A stretch of 64,000 bases of DNA from Smittia aterrima (lineage: Eukaryota; Arthropoda; Insecta; Diptera; Chironomidae): contig CP093829.1 of NCBI GenBank assembly GCA_033063855.1, positions 15,407,537-15,471,536 on the forward strand. Direction: 5' to 3'. The translations under genes were made by a program, and so were the position numbers. The notes under the pieces were generated by a model that was not told the DNA's origin, searched no databases, and saw nothing but the letters and a program-made list of their open reading frames with translations. Shown piece by piece: positions 1 through 10,980 of the stretch (the first letter of the stretch is position 1; the number at the start of each line of letters is the position of its first letter).

Positions 1-3000
1 ACGAGAGCTGCCACACATTTCTGTATATTTCTCTGTACACCCTTCATCAAGTGGCAAAGACATCGAGTGATTATGTTGCTGTTGTTGATGGCATAATTGT
101 TGATGATGATGCCATTTGTACTCCCATTTGCTATGCTCGTTGATCTCATATCATAATATTTCTGATGAGTTGAGAGCTGCGTTAAGATACTGTCGTCCGA
201 AGTAGATTTTGTTAGCATTGGTATGCGTTCTGAATGCGAAGTGGCCATGACTAGTTTCCTTTTTCCTCTCGCACGTTCTCTTGACAGTTCAATCTAACTT
301 TGAATCGAATCTTCCTTTTTTTTAAATTAGAAGCTTTAAAGCTCGTCAGTGGTATCCTCGTTATTTATTTATTTAGTTTACAGACTTTTTCAATTGTTTT
401 TCTTCACTTCTTTTAGTTTTGTTTGTCAAATAAAAACTTATGGCTGTGATGTTTGCACAAGACAAAAAAAATTTATGGCAGTTTGTCGTCACAAATTTTC
501 ACTCACATTCATTTCTGTTTGTGTAATTACAATTTTATTTATGCAAGCAAAACTGTCGGGAACATCATCGAGATCACCAAGAGTTTCTCTTTAAACACAA
601 CAAACCCGAAACGTGATAAGAATGAATTTTCCGGTTCGCTTTTTTTTTGCTTCGTCTCGCCTTCTATTCTATGACTCTTAATTTGTCCCGTTCAACCACA
701 GAAATGCTCTCCTTTCTCTTTTTGTCTCTCTTTTGTTATCTTTAAATTAAACTAGTTTTTGCCAACTTTTTTTCTGGTTTTTTGTATGTTATCCTTGTAG
801 CTCTTTTTTCGCTCGTTGTCTCCAACGAAATTTACTGTGCTTCCAAATTTTTCTGTGAATTGAAGTCATGTTTCTGTCCAGTTCCAACAGCTTCGCTGCG
901 AGAGTCATGTTTCATTAATTTCAGGATCAATGAGCTGTCGATTGTACAGAAGCTTGCTCGAATTTGTACCGGAAACTTTGCCTCGAGCAAACATTCTGGT
1001 GACTCGCCAAACATATTCCGAGTTCGTCTTTAAATCTGCTTCTAGTATGGTTGGTTTTGCTAGGGATGGCAGGGCTGCTCTTGAGATAATTGATGAAAGG
1101 TTTTCATTTGAAGGCTTACGAACTTCAAAAGTTGATAGCGGTTTCCATCTGCGAGGGAAGAAAATGAAATTTTAATGAAAATTTCTCTCTATGCTTACGA
1201 GCAATCTTGCAATGAAGGCTTGGTCTTGATTTCGTGAACATTGATTGTGCATTAGAAGACTTCAGGAGTGCTCAACTATTTCAAAGTTCAAAGAAACCAA
1301 GTTAAGATTTAATTTCTAAATTGCTTTCGTAACGATGGAGAACATCGCATGACTAACAAGCGTCCAAATTGCATCATTGATTTGATATCCTGATAGTTTA
1401 ATTAGATCAATTTGTGGGCTTCGCAAATAATTGAATTGCCAAAAAGCATTTTCGGAATTGTGCAAGTTCATTGAATTTATAATTGCATTTCCTAATTTCA
1501 TTAACATTTGACTGTCGAGTGGCATTTGATATTATCGAACTGTTGGTCACTCTCAAAATAAATTACAATAATTTATTGTCTTGTTTTCTCTGTTGTTAAT
1601 TTAATTTCATCAATTTACATTTTTCTAGCCGGGCGCCGCTCGCCAATTTGCGGAAACCAATTGCGAAACAAAGTTGGAAATAGTTTTATTTTTCGTTTCG
1701 CGCTTCATATTCCATTCGTTAATATTTTAATTAGCATTTAGTTATGAACAACAAAACTTTATCATCTGATAAGCTCATCGACGAAATAAACAGCGCCCAA
1801 ACCGTCTCGGCTTTGAATGTTTAATTAAATCGCTCGATAAACAGCTCTCTCGTGTTTTTAGACACAATAAATCGATTTGAGAGTTAAGAAATCACGCAGC
1901 TCTAACTTCAATTACAGTGGCTCCTCTTGAATGTTTAATTGAATCTGCTTGCCCATAAATAATTCCCTTTTCCCCTTCTGAGCAATTAATTATTTTCCAC
2001 GACTTCTCGGGGCTCTGCCCAAGAGCTTCATTGTCATTGGAAGCGCACTTCAGTGGAAGATTAAGTTTTAAATCCTCTCTCGATACCTATCGAGCGTTCG
2101 TGGGTGTAATTCCATTAATTTTTCAATTTCAAAGCGGAGTTGAGTCGAGTTAGACACGAAAGAAGAAGACAAAGTATTAAGGTAAAGAAAGAATTAAAAT
2201 TAAGACGACTCCGGGGACTCTCAAAAAGCGATAATAAATCCGAATTTATGTGCGAGTTTTACGACGTTCGTTGTTGTTGTGATCTGACACTTTCCGCGTG
2301 TGTGACATGATCGCTTCGCTCCCTAACAACATTCCAGCTATTTGTCGTCGTCCACCATATGTTTTTGTAATTATGGAACAACAGAATGAGACGTCACCGT
2401 GCTTAGCTCAACAGCTATTAATTTCAGCAGCTATCGGAATGGGTTACGTAGTTCATTTCATTTTTATGCAGCGAAGTTCATGCTGTTCATGTCAGAATGA
2501 ATAAACACTTTTCACCCACATACACACAAATTGAAACGATTGCCGCTTTTCGCTATAAATCATGTTGTGTTTATTTTGTTTTAATTCTTCTCCACACTTT
2601 TGATTAACAGTTTCTCTCTCGATTTTTCATTAATTTCCTCCCTTTGGGGTTTCTGAAGCATGAAACATAAACATGTGAGTGAGGAGACGTGGAAAAGCGG
2701 ATCTGGTGAATGCTTTGTTTGGAGTTTTCGTGCTCTCGTTTGGGTTTAAGTAAATTAAGATGTTACATTGATTGCAGTGCACGATAAACTCAAATAGCAA
2801 AGTAGAACTCCAGACGCGGAATTCAGTTGAGAGTTGCTGACGATTGAGTTCATTTGATAAAATGAAAATGAGTCGATTCATCGTCAGAAGCTTTTCGATT
2901 CGAGTGCACATTTCTCGTCGCTTTCTTTGCTTCCGCCTACACAGCAATGGGGAATTGTATTCACGTGGATGTAAAATTTACGATTCCGTTGAGACTCATG

Positions 3001-6000
3001 AGAGATTTCTTTAATTATTCATTAAACACGAGGCAGATAATTGCTCACAGCATTTTTCCATTCTAAATCATTCAAGAGATGTTCGTTTGGGACAAAAGTT
3101 TTTATGCTTGAATGAATGCTTAAAGGTTTAGTCGAAATGAAAAGCGACGCCAAGAGACCCACATCGTTTGTTATTCAGTCTGTCCCGAATATTCGAGAGT
3201 AAGGCTCGATCGTATTTCTTTGTACCTTACTTTCCTTTTTTTTCCTCTCGTATATTCTATCTCATCTATTAAGTCTCGAGGTTGAACTCTATGCTCCTAC
3301 CTGGCTTTATCACGTAGCATACATTAAAGTATTTAACATACAAGCTCCAAAACGGAACCGTAGAAGTCAAAGCAAAAGAGAGGAAGTTAAAACACATAAA
3401 AATAAATTCTTCTTGCGCCTGTTAATCTCATTCTCGTTTCCACTCGGGCCAAACTCAATGTTTCCATACTTCAAACGGATCGCATTTGAATGTTTAAAGA
3501 AACGGTTTAATTTATGCAAAGCTTAAGATAATTGGACTCAACACACTTCATAATTTCCACCCGGAATCACTAAACGTTCCGCTACGGTCATTGGAGAAAC
3601 GATATCGAATTTCATAAACAGGTTTCGCCGCGCGCGGTGAATATTTGTGAAGCTATCAAAAGAATCTCATCTAAATATGCGATGAAATCAACAGCCAATA
3701 TTCGGCTTTCCTGCGTATCGGGTTTCACAAGCAGGCATTGTGCTGGTGGGGTTGAGGAAATTAGAAGATAAAAGTAGAGCGACTTGGTTTCATGTTCGTC
3801 AGCTTGTTTAGGTAAACAGTTGGAAATTTATGCTTGAACTAGAGCACAAAGCCCGTTGAAAGTTTTCTTGAGACCGCAAAAACTTTTCCTCAGCTCTTAA
3901 TCAGCCTCAAAGGATTTCTTGAAATATAACTTTCCCTACTCAACTATAAATTCGCTTCAAACCACACAAATCTAAGCTTTTATATTGTTCATTTGTGTTT
4001 GGAATTTTCCTCGTTAAACGAATATCGTGAAACGAATATTTTCCTTCAGATTGTCTAAGCACAGGAGAATTTTCCCATGTCGTCGAGCGAGAGAGAGAGA
4101 TAGAAAAAGAAAATTTGTCTTGACATTTATAATAAAAATTCTTTAGTTGATGTAGGAACATAAAATGTCGGTGATATTCAAATTCCTTTCTCGAAACGAA
4201 CAAGATGAAATTTGTTGTTAATAAAAGTCGCATTAATTTATTTCTCGAGTTGCTTGATCCCTGTGATCCACATGAATCCACTCGAGTAACAATCTCGAGC
4301 TCTTCAACTTCGAGAATGTTTCATTGAGCTTCAAGTAAGTCTCAAAGTTTATGTATTCGATGTTGTGCTCAACGAGAGGAAGAGATGAGTCTGAATAATG
4401 AAAAGGACAGGAACGTTAAAGTTATCAAACTCATCATCATCATAATAAAGGCCGACGAGCCCTATTTGCGTTTACGAACCTCACAGATCCATTAAATGGC
4501 GCATAAATTTGGGATTGTAAATAAAACTTTTCTCGCATTGATGCCCCGAAAACGTGTTTTGAGTTCTTCAAAATAAATCCTGCAACCCTCAGCCGTTCTA
4601 ATGTTGTTTTTTTTTCTCCACCCGTCTATCCGTTTGTGCGATTTCGCAAAACTATAAACGATTATGTTACCAGCAATGAATGTGACGTGCATTTTTGCTT
4701 TAAGCGAATATACAAAAGGGTCTCGTTATAAAATTTCAATGACCGGGTGAGAATGGGGAGAATCAGGAGGATGAGAGAAAACACATTCGATTGAGTGTGA
4801 TTTGGGGACGAAAAAAAAAGGTTTCAAACGATTTCGAGGTGAAGCGGAAATAACAAATCGCACGACGAACACTGAACATAGTTTAAACATTCATACAAAT
4901 GAGATTTTCCGTTTGCATATATCGACTTCCTACTTAGCAAGGAGTTTCTTTCAATTTATCGCGAAGAAGGAAGCGATTTACTCGTGAATCTCGTGAAGTG
5001 TCATCACAGCATGTGAGCAACAAACGAGAACAAACGAACTGAGCTTCAAAATGGCGCAAAATTAAAGCTGTTGAGGTTTGGATTTAGCTCCGAGGCACGA
5101 GAGGAGAAACTTTTATCGGTTGCAATTTAATCGCTTCTCGACATGAGACGCTTTTCACCATCAAAGATGGAGCAAATGACATCTGAATTGCCATAAATCA
5201 AATTGAGGGACGTGCCTTGACATCAAACAGATCGTTTTGAGAAGAGAACCTTTAGTCCATCCATTTTTTTCACCTAAAGCGCTAAGTCGTTCGTAAAAAC
5301 AGGAATTCTTGAAAGTCAAACAGCTGAATTGAGTTATTTGCCAGACAAATTAACGAAATCTCTTTGGCCATTTGCAGAACTTGAAAGATACTTTGTTCGA
5401 ACACAAAAGCAAATATTTCTCTTCGTTGCCGTAACGACTTGAGCGCAGCTTGTTAGCAAAGCTCGATGGGACAAATAGAAAATCTTTTATTTTTCGTGAA
5501 TGGGTTTTCTGTGTTGTTTGACTTGGTTGGCGTGAAGATGATGTCAGGGTGACTGCTGAAAACGGCGACGGTCGGCAGAAGATGAAAGACAGAAGTGAAA
5601 ATATGAAGTCAGATAACATAAATTTATAGAACGTCGAGTGGACAAGATACTCTCGAGAATAGAATGGACGAGCCATCGCCGAAAATGAGAATAACCAGCA
5701 TGGTGTGAGATATTTATTGCATCGACGGTCGTAAATAAACGTGCCTAATGGTCGTAGCGGTCCAGCTCGCTGTGTTTATGTATGTAAATTTGCCTCATAG
5801 ATTACGACCGGAATTAGTTTTATTTCTCGAGTGGCAAAAGATCGAGCTCAACCTCCGCCCCACAGTAATCCGAGAAGTTTTTTTCTTCCGGTCTTACTCG
5901 ATGAGATTAAATGCGGCTTGAAACGATAGCGTAATTAATGACTCTATTTGTGCAAACATTTCGTTCTGCCGTAAACTGAAAAGTGCGTCGTCTCTTAAAA

Positions 6001-7440
6001 ATAACTTTTTCTCCATTTGCAGATGTTTAAGGCATGTGGGAATTCACTCCGTTGTTGTTTCCCGTTCGCGAGTGTCTGACGGAATTGAGAAAATGCACGA
6101 CAGGAGAAGCTGAGTTTGACTAATGATTCTTCTTCAATTTCAATATCGGTAGAGCAAATTTTCATTTTCTTAAACTGTCAATAGCGCGACACTTCATCAT
6201 CGTCAACTAAACCATTCGGATTGATTCCAATAAATTGCTATCTTTTTATCAACGGCTCATGCCACCCGCCCCCTCAATTTGATGAGAATTCCGAACTCTC
6301 TCGCCAGTTTGATTTTTGTTATCATCATGATATTTTGGAGTGAGAGGCTCAAATGGCAATAAAACGATAGAGAAAGTTCTTAGATATTTACACAAGACTG
6401 ATTGATTTATTTGCATATTTTTGGCTTTCTTGGGATTTGGATGAAGTTGCTTTATCCGTCAAATTGCTTTTCAACCTTTTAAGTAGCCAGGCGACAACAG
6501 GCGATGTTTTATTGGAAATTGTTTTCTTTCGAGAGACGACTTTTGAAGCAATAAAGTGTTATAAATCGATGGGCACATTCCTATCGTATCATATGAACAA
6601 CAATGGCAAGTTTCGGGCGAAATTAAAGATTTATTCGTTGCTCTTCTTTCTGGAGACCTTTTTCTCTTCGATTTCTTCTTCATCGCAATCTCAACTCATT
6701 TCTTACGCATTCTCCTCCATTCTCGACTGTTTCGTTTCTTAAGCACTCGTCTCAGTCGAAGATTTCTTCTTGGCCTTCGGTAACATGTTGAAAATCGTTA
6801 AGACACTCTTCGCTCCAATCATAAGACATAACAACATAAAAAAATTATTTCTTTCGTCCCACGCAAAATATTTTCTAATGGATCGCTCCACGATTTAAAT
6901 AATAACACCAGCAACATTTCACCTGGTTTCGTTTTGCAAGAGCAACTGTGACTTTGACGCGTGTTTCTGGCATGATAAGATACGTTTTCATATTCATTAC
7001 GACGGAATTTGATACAGTTCAATGCGAAATTTGTCAAAGCGTGCGAAAAAAAATCCCGGCAAGCGGATTTAGTTGTCAACTTACAGTTAATGAGCCTGCT
7101 CGTAATCCCACGTCGTCAATTTATCCTCATCAAGTCAGAGATAATCCTTTATGAGCAACTCAGATCCTTAATTGCCCTTCCACAATTCTCGGAATTCTCT
7201 TCCCTTTTGTCAATAAATGAAAACAAAAACTTCTTTTCACTTTTATCCTTCACTGATTTTTTACTGCGGATCACAAACTATTTTACGCACGAAAACACGA
7301 CTTTGTTTTTCCGGCAAACACGAGAGAACTTAAATAAAGCACTAGCTTCGATGATATTTAAACAGAGATTGACGAGACGAGGAAAATCGTTCAGAGTGCG
7401 TCCAGTTTAGCTATTTTTATGAAAAATTGGGTTTTATACA
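1..7440. other. Long non-coding stretch, AT-rich, no supported gene
   Basis: No open frame here resembles a known protein or joins to another through plausible splice sites. The frames that exist are short, often begin at non-ATG codons, and have no conserved motifs. The sequence is AT-rich with many TAATTA/ATTAAT homeodomain-type cores, for example around 1700-2000, where the 11-mer TTGAATGTTTA followed by ATT occurs twice about 115 bp apart (near 1813 and 1929). A GA microsatellite lies near 4088. It may be intergenic or part of a large intron of a gene to the left; the window cannot settle which. Confidence 0.6.
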
Positions 7441-8687
7441 TATCAGAGGTTTCAAGGGTAAAAAAGAACCTTACAATATGCCGACACCATATATTCATAT
7501 AATATAATATATATAGTTAATTATAATAAGATCTATATTATATAAAGTTTGTTAGGTCTGGGTCCATCCGTAAAGAAGGGAAAAGAGTTAGCTTTGTTTT
7601 AAAACGAGTCATGTATGGGGGATCCAAAAACACGTCAGCTTTAGATCACCAATTGCCCGAACTTACATGACAATCTTTCAAACAACTTAAGTGAACTGGC
7701 CACTGGAATAGCCGCGTTAGTAATTATAAGTAGCGTTCTGATGTCCAACCTACAGCAAACTTACCAACAACCTGACCTATTTTATATGCGAGATAAAAAG
7801 AAAAAATCAAAAATCTGCAATCATAAAACTGTAAAAATGTTATTTTTTAAGAATCATTGAATAAAATTATTGTTAAATTAAATTAAATCTGTAATCCTTA
7901 TCTAGAAATGGAAACCCTTCAAAGTCGTAAGACACCAATCCAATGATTCCTCTAACTGTCTTTTCCGGCTTTTAATTGGCGACTTTGTAGCTACTTTGTT
8001 TCCGTCCAAGCAGTGAAGCAAGGTATCTGTTGTAGGCCAGGCTATGCGGGTCCAGACTTGTACAATATTGCGTCACTTTCTCCGGAGTGTCGTGAGATGA
8101 TGGATGTTTTGGAAAAATCTTTGCTTTTATTCTCTCTCATTTCTTTAAAGGATAAAACTGGCGAAGCGCGGCTGAATGAATTGAAATAACTGATTCGGCT
8201 TCTGGTGGAGGTCAGCCTTATATACGCTTGCTGCGATGATTGCTGAAGCGTGGAGTGGGGATGTGAGGTTGAATTTGATCCCTTTCGTGTGATGGTGCAA
8301 TCCGAATTTGATCCTTTACACCATCGGGTGAAACTGCTCACGCTGATGTGTATCTTACGCTATCTATGTGAAGCGCGTAATATATCACTCATCGAATTTT
8401 GATTTATAATTTTTTCAATTTCTTCGTGAGCAGAAGAAGAAGCAGAATTTGATGTTATGCGTTTTTGATATTCGCTAGACGATTCAAAGTCATCTTCAGG
8501 TTGACTTATTGTTGACAGTTGTCAAATAAAAATGTATGTCTTGACGTTATGGAGGTTTGTTTGGAAAATATAGTACATTGATTCAAGTCTTACTCTAGTC
8601 AACGGTTCAGTTTCTGAAGAAATTTTTTGGAGTTTTCCTGATTTTTATTTCATAAAAAAAGAACCTTACAATATGACGACACAAAAT

Positions 8688-9103
8688 CAGTGTGGATGGG
8701 CGGCCCATTCGAAAGGTCTTTGCTGGGGCTCAGGCCCACCAAAGGCCCACGACTCAGGGGCCGACCGTGGGCCCAGGCCCACCAAAGGCCCACGACTCAG
8801 GGGCCGACCAGGGGCCGAGGCCCACCAAAGGCCCACGGCCCCGGGGCGGCCCATCCACATAGCAAATGTTTTTTAAATTAAAAATTATTAATTTTTGTTG
8901 AGCGCATCAATTAAAAAAAAATTGAAGGAAAAAAATTTAAAAAACATTTGCTATGTGGATGGGCCGCCCCGGGGCCGTGGGCCTTTGGTGGGCCTCGGCC
9001 CACGGTCGGCCCCTGAGTCGTGGGCCTTTGGTGGGCCTCGGCCCCCGAAAATACCGAATATGGGCCTGTTTCGGCACCTTTGGCACCAGGCCCATCCACA
9101 CTG
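8688..9103. mobile_element. Non-autonomous hAT-like foldback MITE, 416 bp
   Basis: The element has terminal inverted repeats CAGTGTGGATGGGC / GCCCATCCACACTG and is flanked by perfect 8-bp direct repeats CACAAAAT at 8680-8687 and 9104-9111. An 8-bp duplication with CAG..CTG termini is typical of hAT transposons. The body is GC-rich, unlike its surroundings, and is a giant near-palindrome: the left arm (about 8770-8880) pairs with the right arm (about 8935-9045) around an AT-rich centre near 8907. Each arm carries tandem copies of GGCCCACCAAAGGCCCACG. The subterminal sequence TGTGGATGGGC also recurs inside near the centre. It has no coding capacity, so it would need a transposase in trans. It sits inside copy B of the surrounding repeat; copy A lacks it. 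Confidence 0.85.
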
Positions 9104-9698
9104 CACAAAATATTATGTATAATATATATGAAGTTTGTTATGCAACTTTCAAGCAATTTGGAAATCCTTCAAAGTCGAAAGACACCAATCCAATGATTCC
9201 TCTGTCTTTTCCGGCTTTTAATTGGCGACTTTGTAGCTACTTGTTTGTTTGTTTAAATATTTATTTTTCGGCTCGCAATCAAAGTGCATTTAGCCGTGCT
9301 TCGTTTATAATGATAATTTAGTCATGTACATGTAATTCACAGTTTCTTAATTTCAAAGATAAAGGTATTCAAGAGACAAAGAATCTAAATTTTGAAATAG
9401 ATGTCAGCCCTTTTGGTAAATTCAATAATTTTTTTGAACATTTTTTGGTCTGCCAAAACTTTGGAGCTGAAGATACCGCATGACCTTCTTAGATTTCTGA
9501 GTTTAACGCAGCTATTAAAAGTATGATCTACAGTCAAAATCTTCTTGCAGTTACACAAGGGAGGATCAATTTTTTCAAAAATGAATGTGTGAGTCAATTT
9601 TGTGTGACCGATTCTTAGTCGAGTTAGAATTATTGAATCTTTTCTGTTTAAATTGGTTTCAGGCCAATCGTAGCACGTACTTCGTTTAATGTTTGGAA

Positions 9699-9778
9699 TA
9701 AGTTGCCATAAATTGCCATAACTTTTTGCTGACGGACAGGCAGACAGACAAAAACTTATGGCATTTTATGGCAACTTA
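9699..9778. repeat. Small foldback, 23-bp arms
   Basis: The arms at 9699-9721 and 9756-9778 are inverted copies with one mismatch; each contains two units of the type TTGCCATAA / TTATGGCA. The 34-nt loop holds GACGGACAGGCAGACAGAC. It lies between the RNase H and C-terminal parts of the non-LTR fragment and so is probably an insertion in it. Confidence 0.7.
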
Positions 9779-9780
9779 TG

Positions 9781-9845
9781 GCTCACAGACGGACGGACAG
9801 ACAGACGGACGGACAGATAATATATAATATAATATATAATGTAAT
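9781..9845. repeat. (GACGGACA)-type simple repeat followed by AT-rich tract
   Basis: Imperfect tandem GACGGACAGACA units are followed by TAATATATAATATAATATA. The same oligonucleotide in the opposite orientation (GTCCGTCTGTTTGTCCG) occurs at about 10383-10404 and 10821-10840. Each of these follows a shared lead-in containing AGAAAAAACTTTATTA and GGCCA, so this is a dispersed family rather than a chance microsatellite. Confidence 0.6.
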
Positions 9846-10347
9846 ATATTTATAAATGAAAGCTATCTTCAAATTCACTTGCGCATATAGCTGCGCCTGT
9901 TTCTTCATTGATCAAAGATCCGTCTGTAAAAACGAGCTTGAAATTTGAAAATTTACTTGCAGTTTCAGAGAAGAGTTTTTGAAAAACCAATCCTGATGTT
10001 GAGGATTGGTCAAATTTTGTTAACGAAAAATCAATCTGAAAATTCTTCTTGATCCAAGTACAAGAAAGATGATTTTTCTGCTTGTCGAAATTTAGATTAA
10101 GAGGAATGTTATAAGTGTTATAAGCGGATTTGATCGCTCTAACAAAAAAGGGTTGATATCTCTGGGAATTTCTGAAAAAATTTTAAACTTGTCTTGGTTA
10201 AAAATTCGTTGAAAACTGGATTTGATTTAAAGGAAAGAACGTTTATGATGTATTTTAACTGATTTTGGATTGTAGCTACTTTGTTTTCGTCCAAGCAGTA
10301 AATCAAGCTATCACTCATCGAATCTTTACTTATAATTTTTTAAGGAT

Positions 10348-10404
10348 TTTTTCGAATAGAAAAAACTTTATTAAGGCCATTTTGTCCGTCTGTTTGTCCG
10401 TCTG
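10348..10404. repeat. Dispersed repeat end ahead of GTCCGTCT tract (copy 1 of 2)
   Basis: The stretch TTTTTCGAATAGAAAAAACT..TTTGTCCGTCTG is repeated with few changes at 10788-10840. The two copies point the same way and lie about 440 bp apart, consistent with ends of the same repeat family. Confidence 0.55.
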
Positions 10405-10415
10405 TTAGCAAAAAT

Positions 10416-10451
10416 CTTAATCCTAATCTTAACCCTAATCTTAAGTCTAAT
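10416..10451. repeat. 12-bp tandem repeat, three units
   Basis: Three consecutive 12-mers CTTAATCCTAAT, CTTAACCCTAAT and CTTAAGTCTAAT. They superficially recall telomeric repeats but have a 12-bp period and are embedded in repeat debris. Confidence 0.7.
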
Positions 10452-10787
10452 CGAAAAAATCTCTCTACCAGGGCGCCTGTGATCGATATTCTGAATTTTT
10501 CAATTTCTTCTCGAGCGGAAGAAGCAGAATTTGATGTTATGAGCACGACGATTCAAAGTCATCTTCAGGTCGACTTATTGTTGTCCAATATCAAAATTTC
10601 TTTCCAGAGAGCTGAGGGTTCTCTTGATGTTGAAGATTTCGAGGTCAACAGTTCGGACCTTCAAACACTTTTGGATCGCTAAAATGAATAAATGGAGTTT
10701 TAGGTCAAGGCGATTTTCGATTACTGGGAAGATAACTTGCTCGAACTAAATTTTGAGGATCTCGGAACATGGCTGAACATCTCTAGC

Positions 10788-10840
10788 TTTTTCGATAGAA
10801 AAAACTTTATTATGGCCACTTTGTCCGTCTGTCTGTCCGT
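10788..10840. repeat. Dispersed repeat end ahead of GTCCGTCT tract (copy 2 of 2)
   Basis: Second copy of the lead-in TCGATAGAAAAAACTTTATT, followed by GGCCACTTTGTCCGTCTGTC; see 10348-10404 for the first. Confidence 0.55.
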
Positions 10841-10980
10841 ACGCACTGTATAGCAGCCTAGAGAGGCTAAAGCTTGGTATGTGTGGTCCTTAGGGAAGGT
10901 GTCAACATGTGACGGGGTCAAAAGGTCAAAGGTAAATGTTAACCAAACTAACCCAATAAAACAAAATCTTGCTATGATCA

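Larger units (their letters stand above)
9385..10160 (-). mobile_element. Non-LTR retrotransposon fragment: RNase H and C-terminal region
   Basis: On the minus strand, about 10160-9860 reads as an open frame whose middle carries LVFTDGSLINEETGAAICAS, the first catalytic Asp motif (TDGS) of a retrotransposon ribonuclease H. About 9660-9385 reads as RLRIGHTKLTHTFIFE followed by PPLCNCKKILTVDHTFNSC, the RNase H-distal cysteine/histidine segment common to I, Jockey and related elements. The stretch between, where the rest of RNase H should be, is replaced by a small foldback and GACG repeats at 9699-9845. The reverse transcriptase and endonuclease are absent, so this is a dead 3' fragment. Its clade cannot be fixed from so little sequence; the presence of RNase H favours an I-like element. 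Confidence 0.75.
7441..10980. repeat. Repeat island: diverged copies of a dispersed element with nested insertions
   Basis: Several segments recur inside this 3.5 kb. A block beginning AAAGAACCTTACAATATG occurs near 7464 and 8660. A block with AGACACCAATCCAATGATT and GGCGACTTTGTAGCTACT occurs near 7930-8000 and 9180-9240, and its last part recurs near 10274. A block running from TATCACTCATCGAAT to CATCTTCAGG..GACTTATTGTTG occurs near 8382-8512 and 10308-10582. This gives copy A at about 7460-8515, copy B at about 8650-9245 and a partial copy C at about 10270-10590. Copy B is interrupted by a MITE. Between B and C lie non-LTR retrotransposon remains. No protein of the dispersed repeat itself was recognised. 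Confidence 0.75.

Noticed and set aside
2298..2504. 68-codon frame with a Cys-rich end
   Set aside because: It begins at GTG, has no signal peptide or splice context, and is of a length expected by chance.
3620..3645. CCGCGCGCGG palindrome
   Set aside because: It is a short self-complementary GC run without further structure; not meaningful on its own.
7009..7410. 133-codon plus-strand frame next to the repeat island
   Set aside because: No conserved motif was seen and a shorter frame overlaps on the other strand; it is probably chance.
8673..9321. Pro/Gly/Arg-rich open frames across the GC-rich block
   Set aside because: They are by-products of the GC-rich palindromic MITE arms, present on both strands, with no start or domain.
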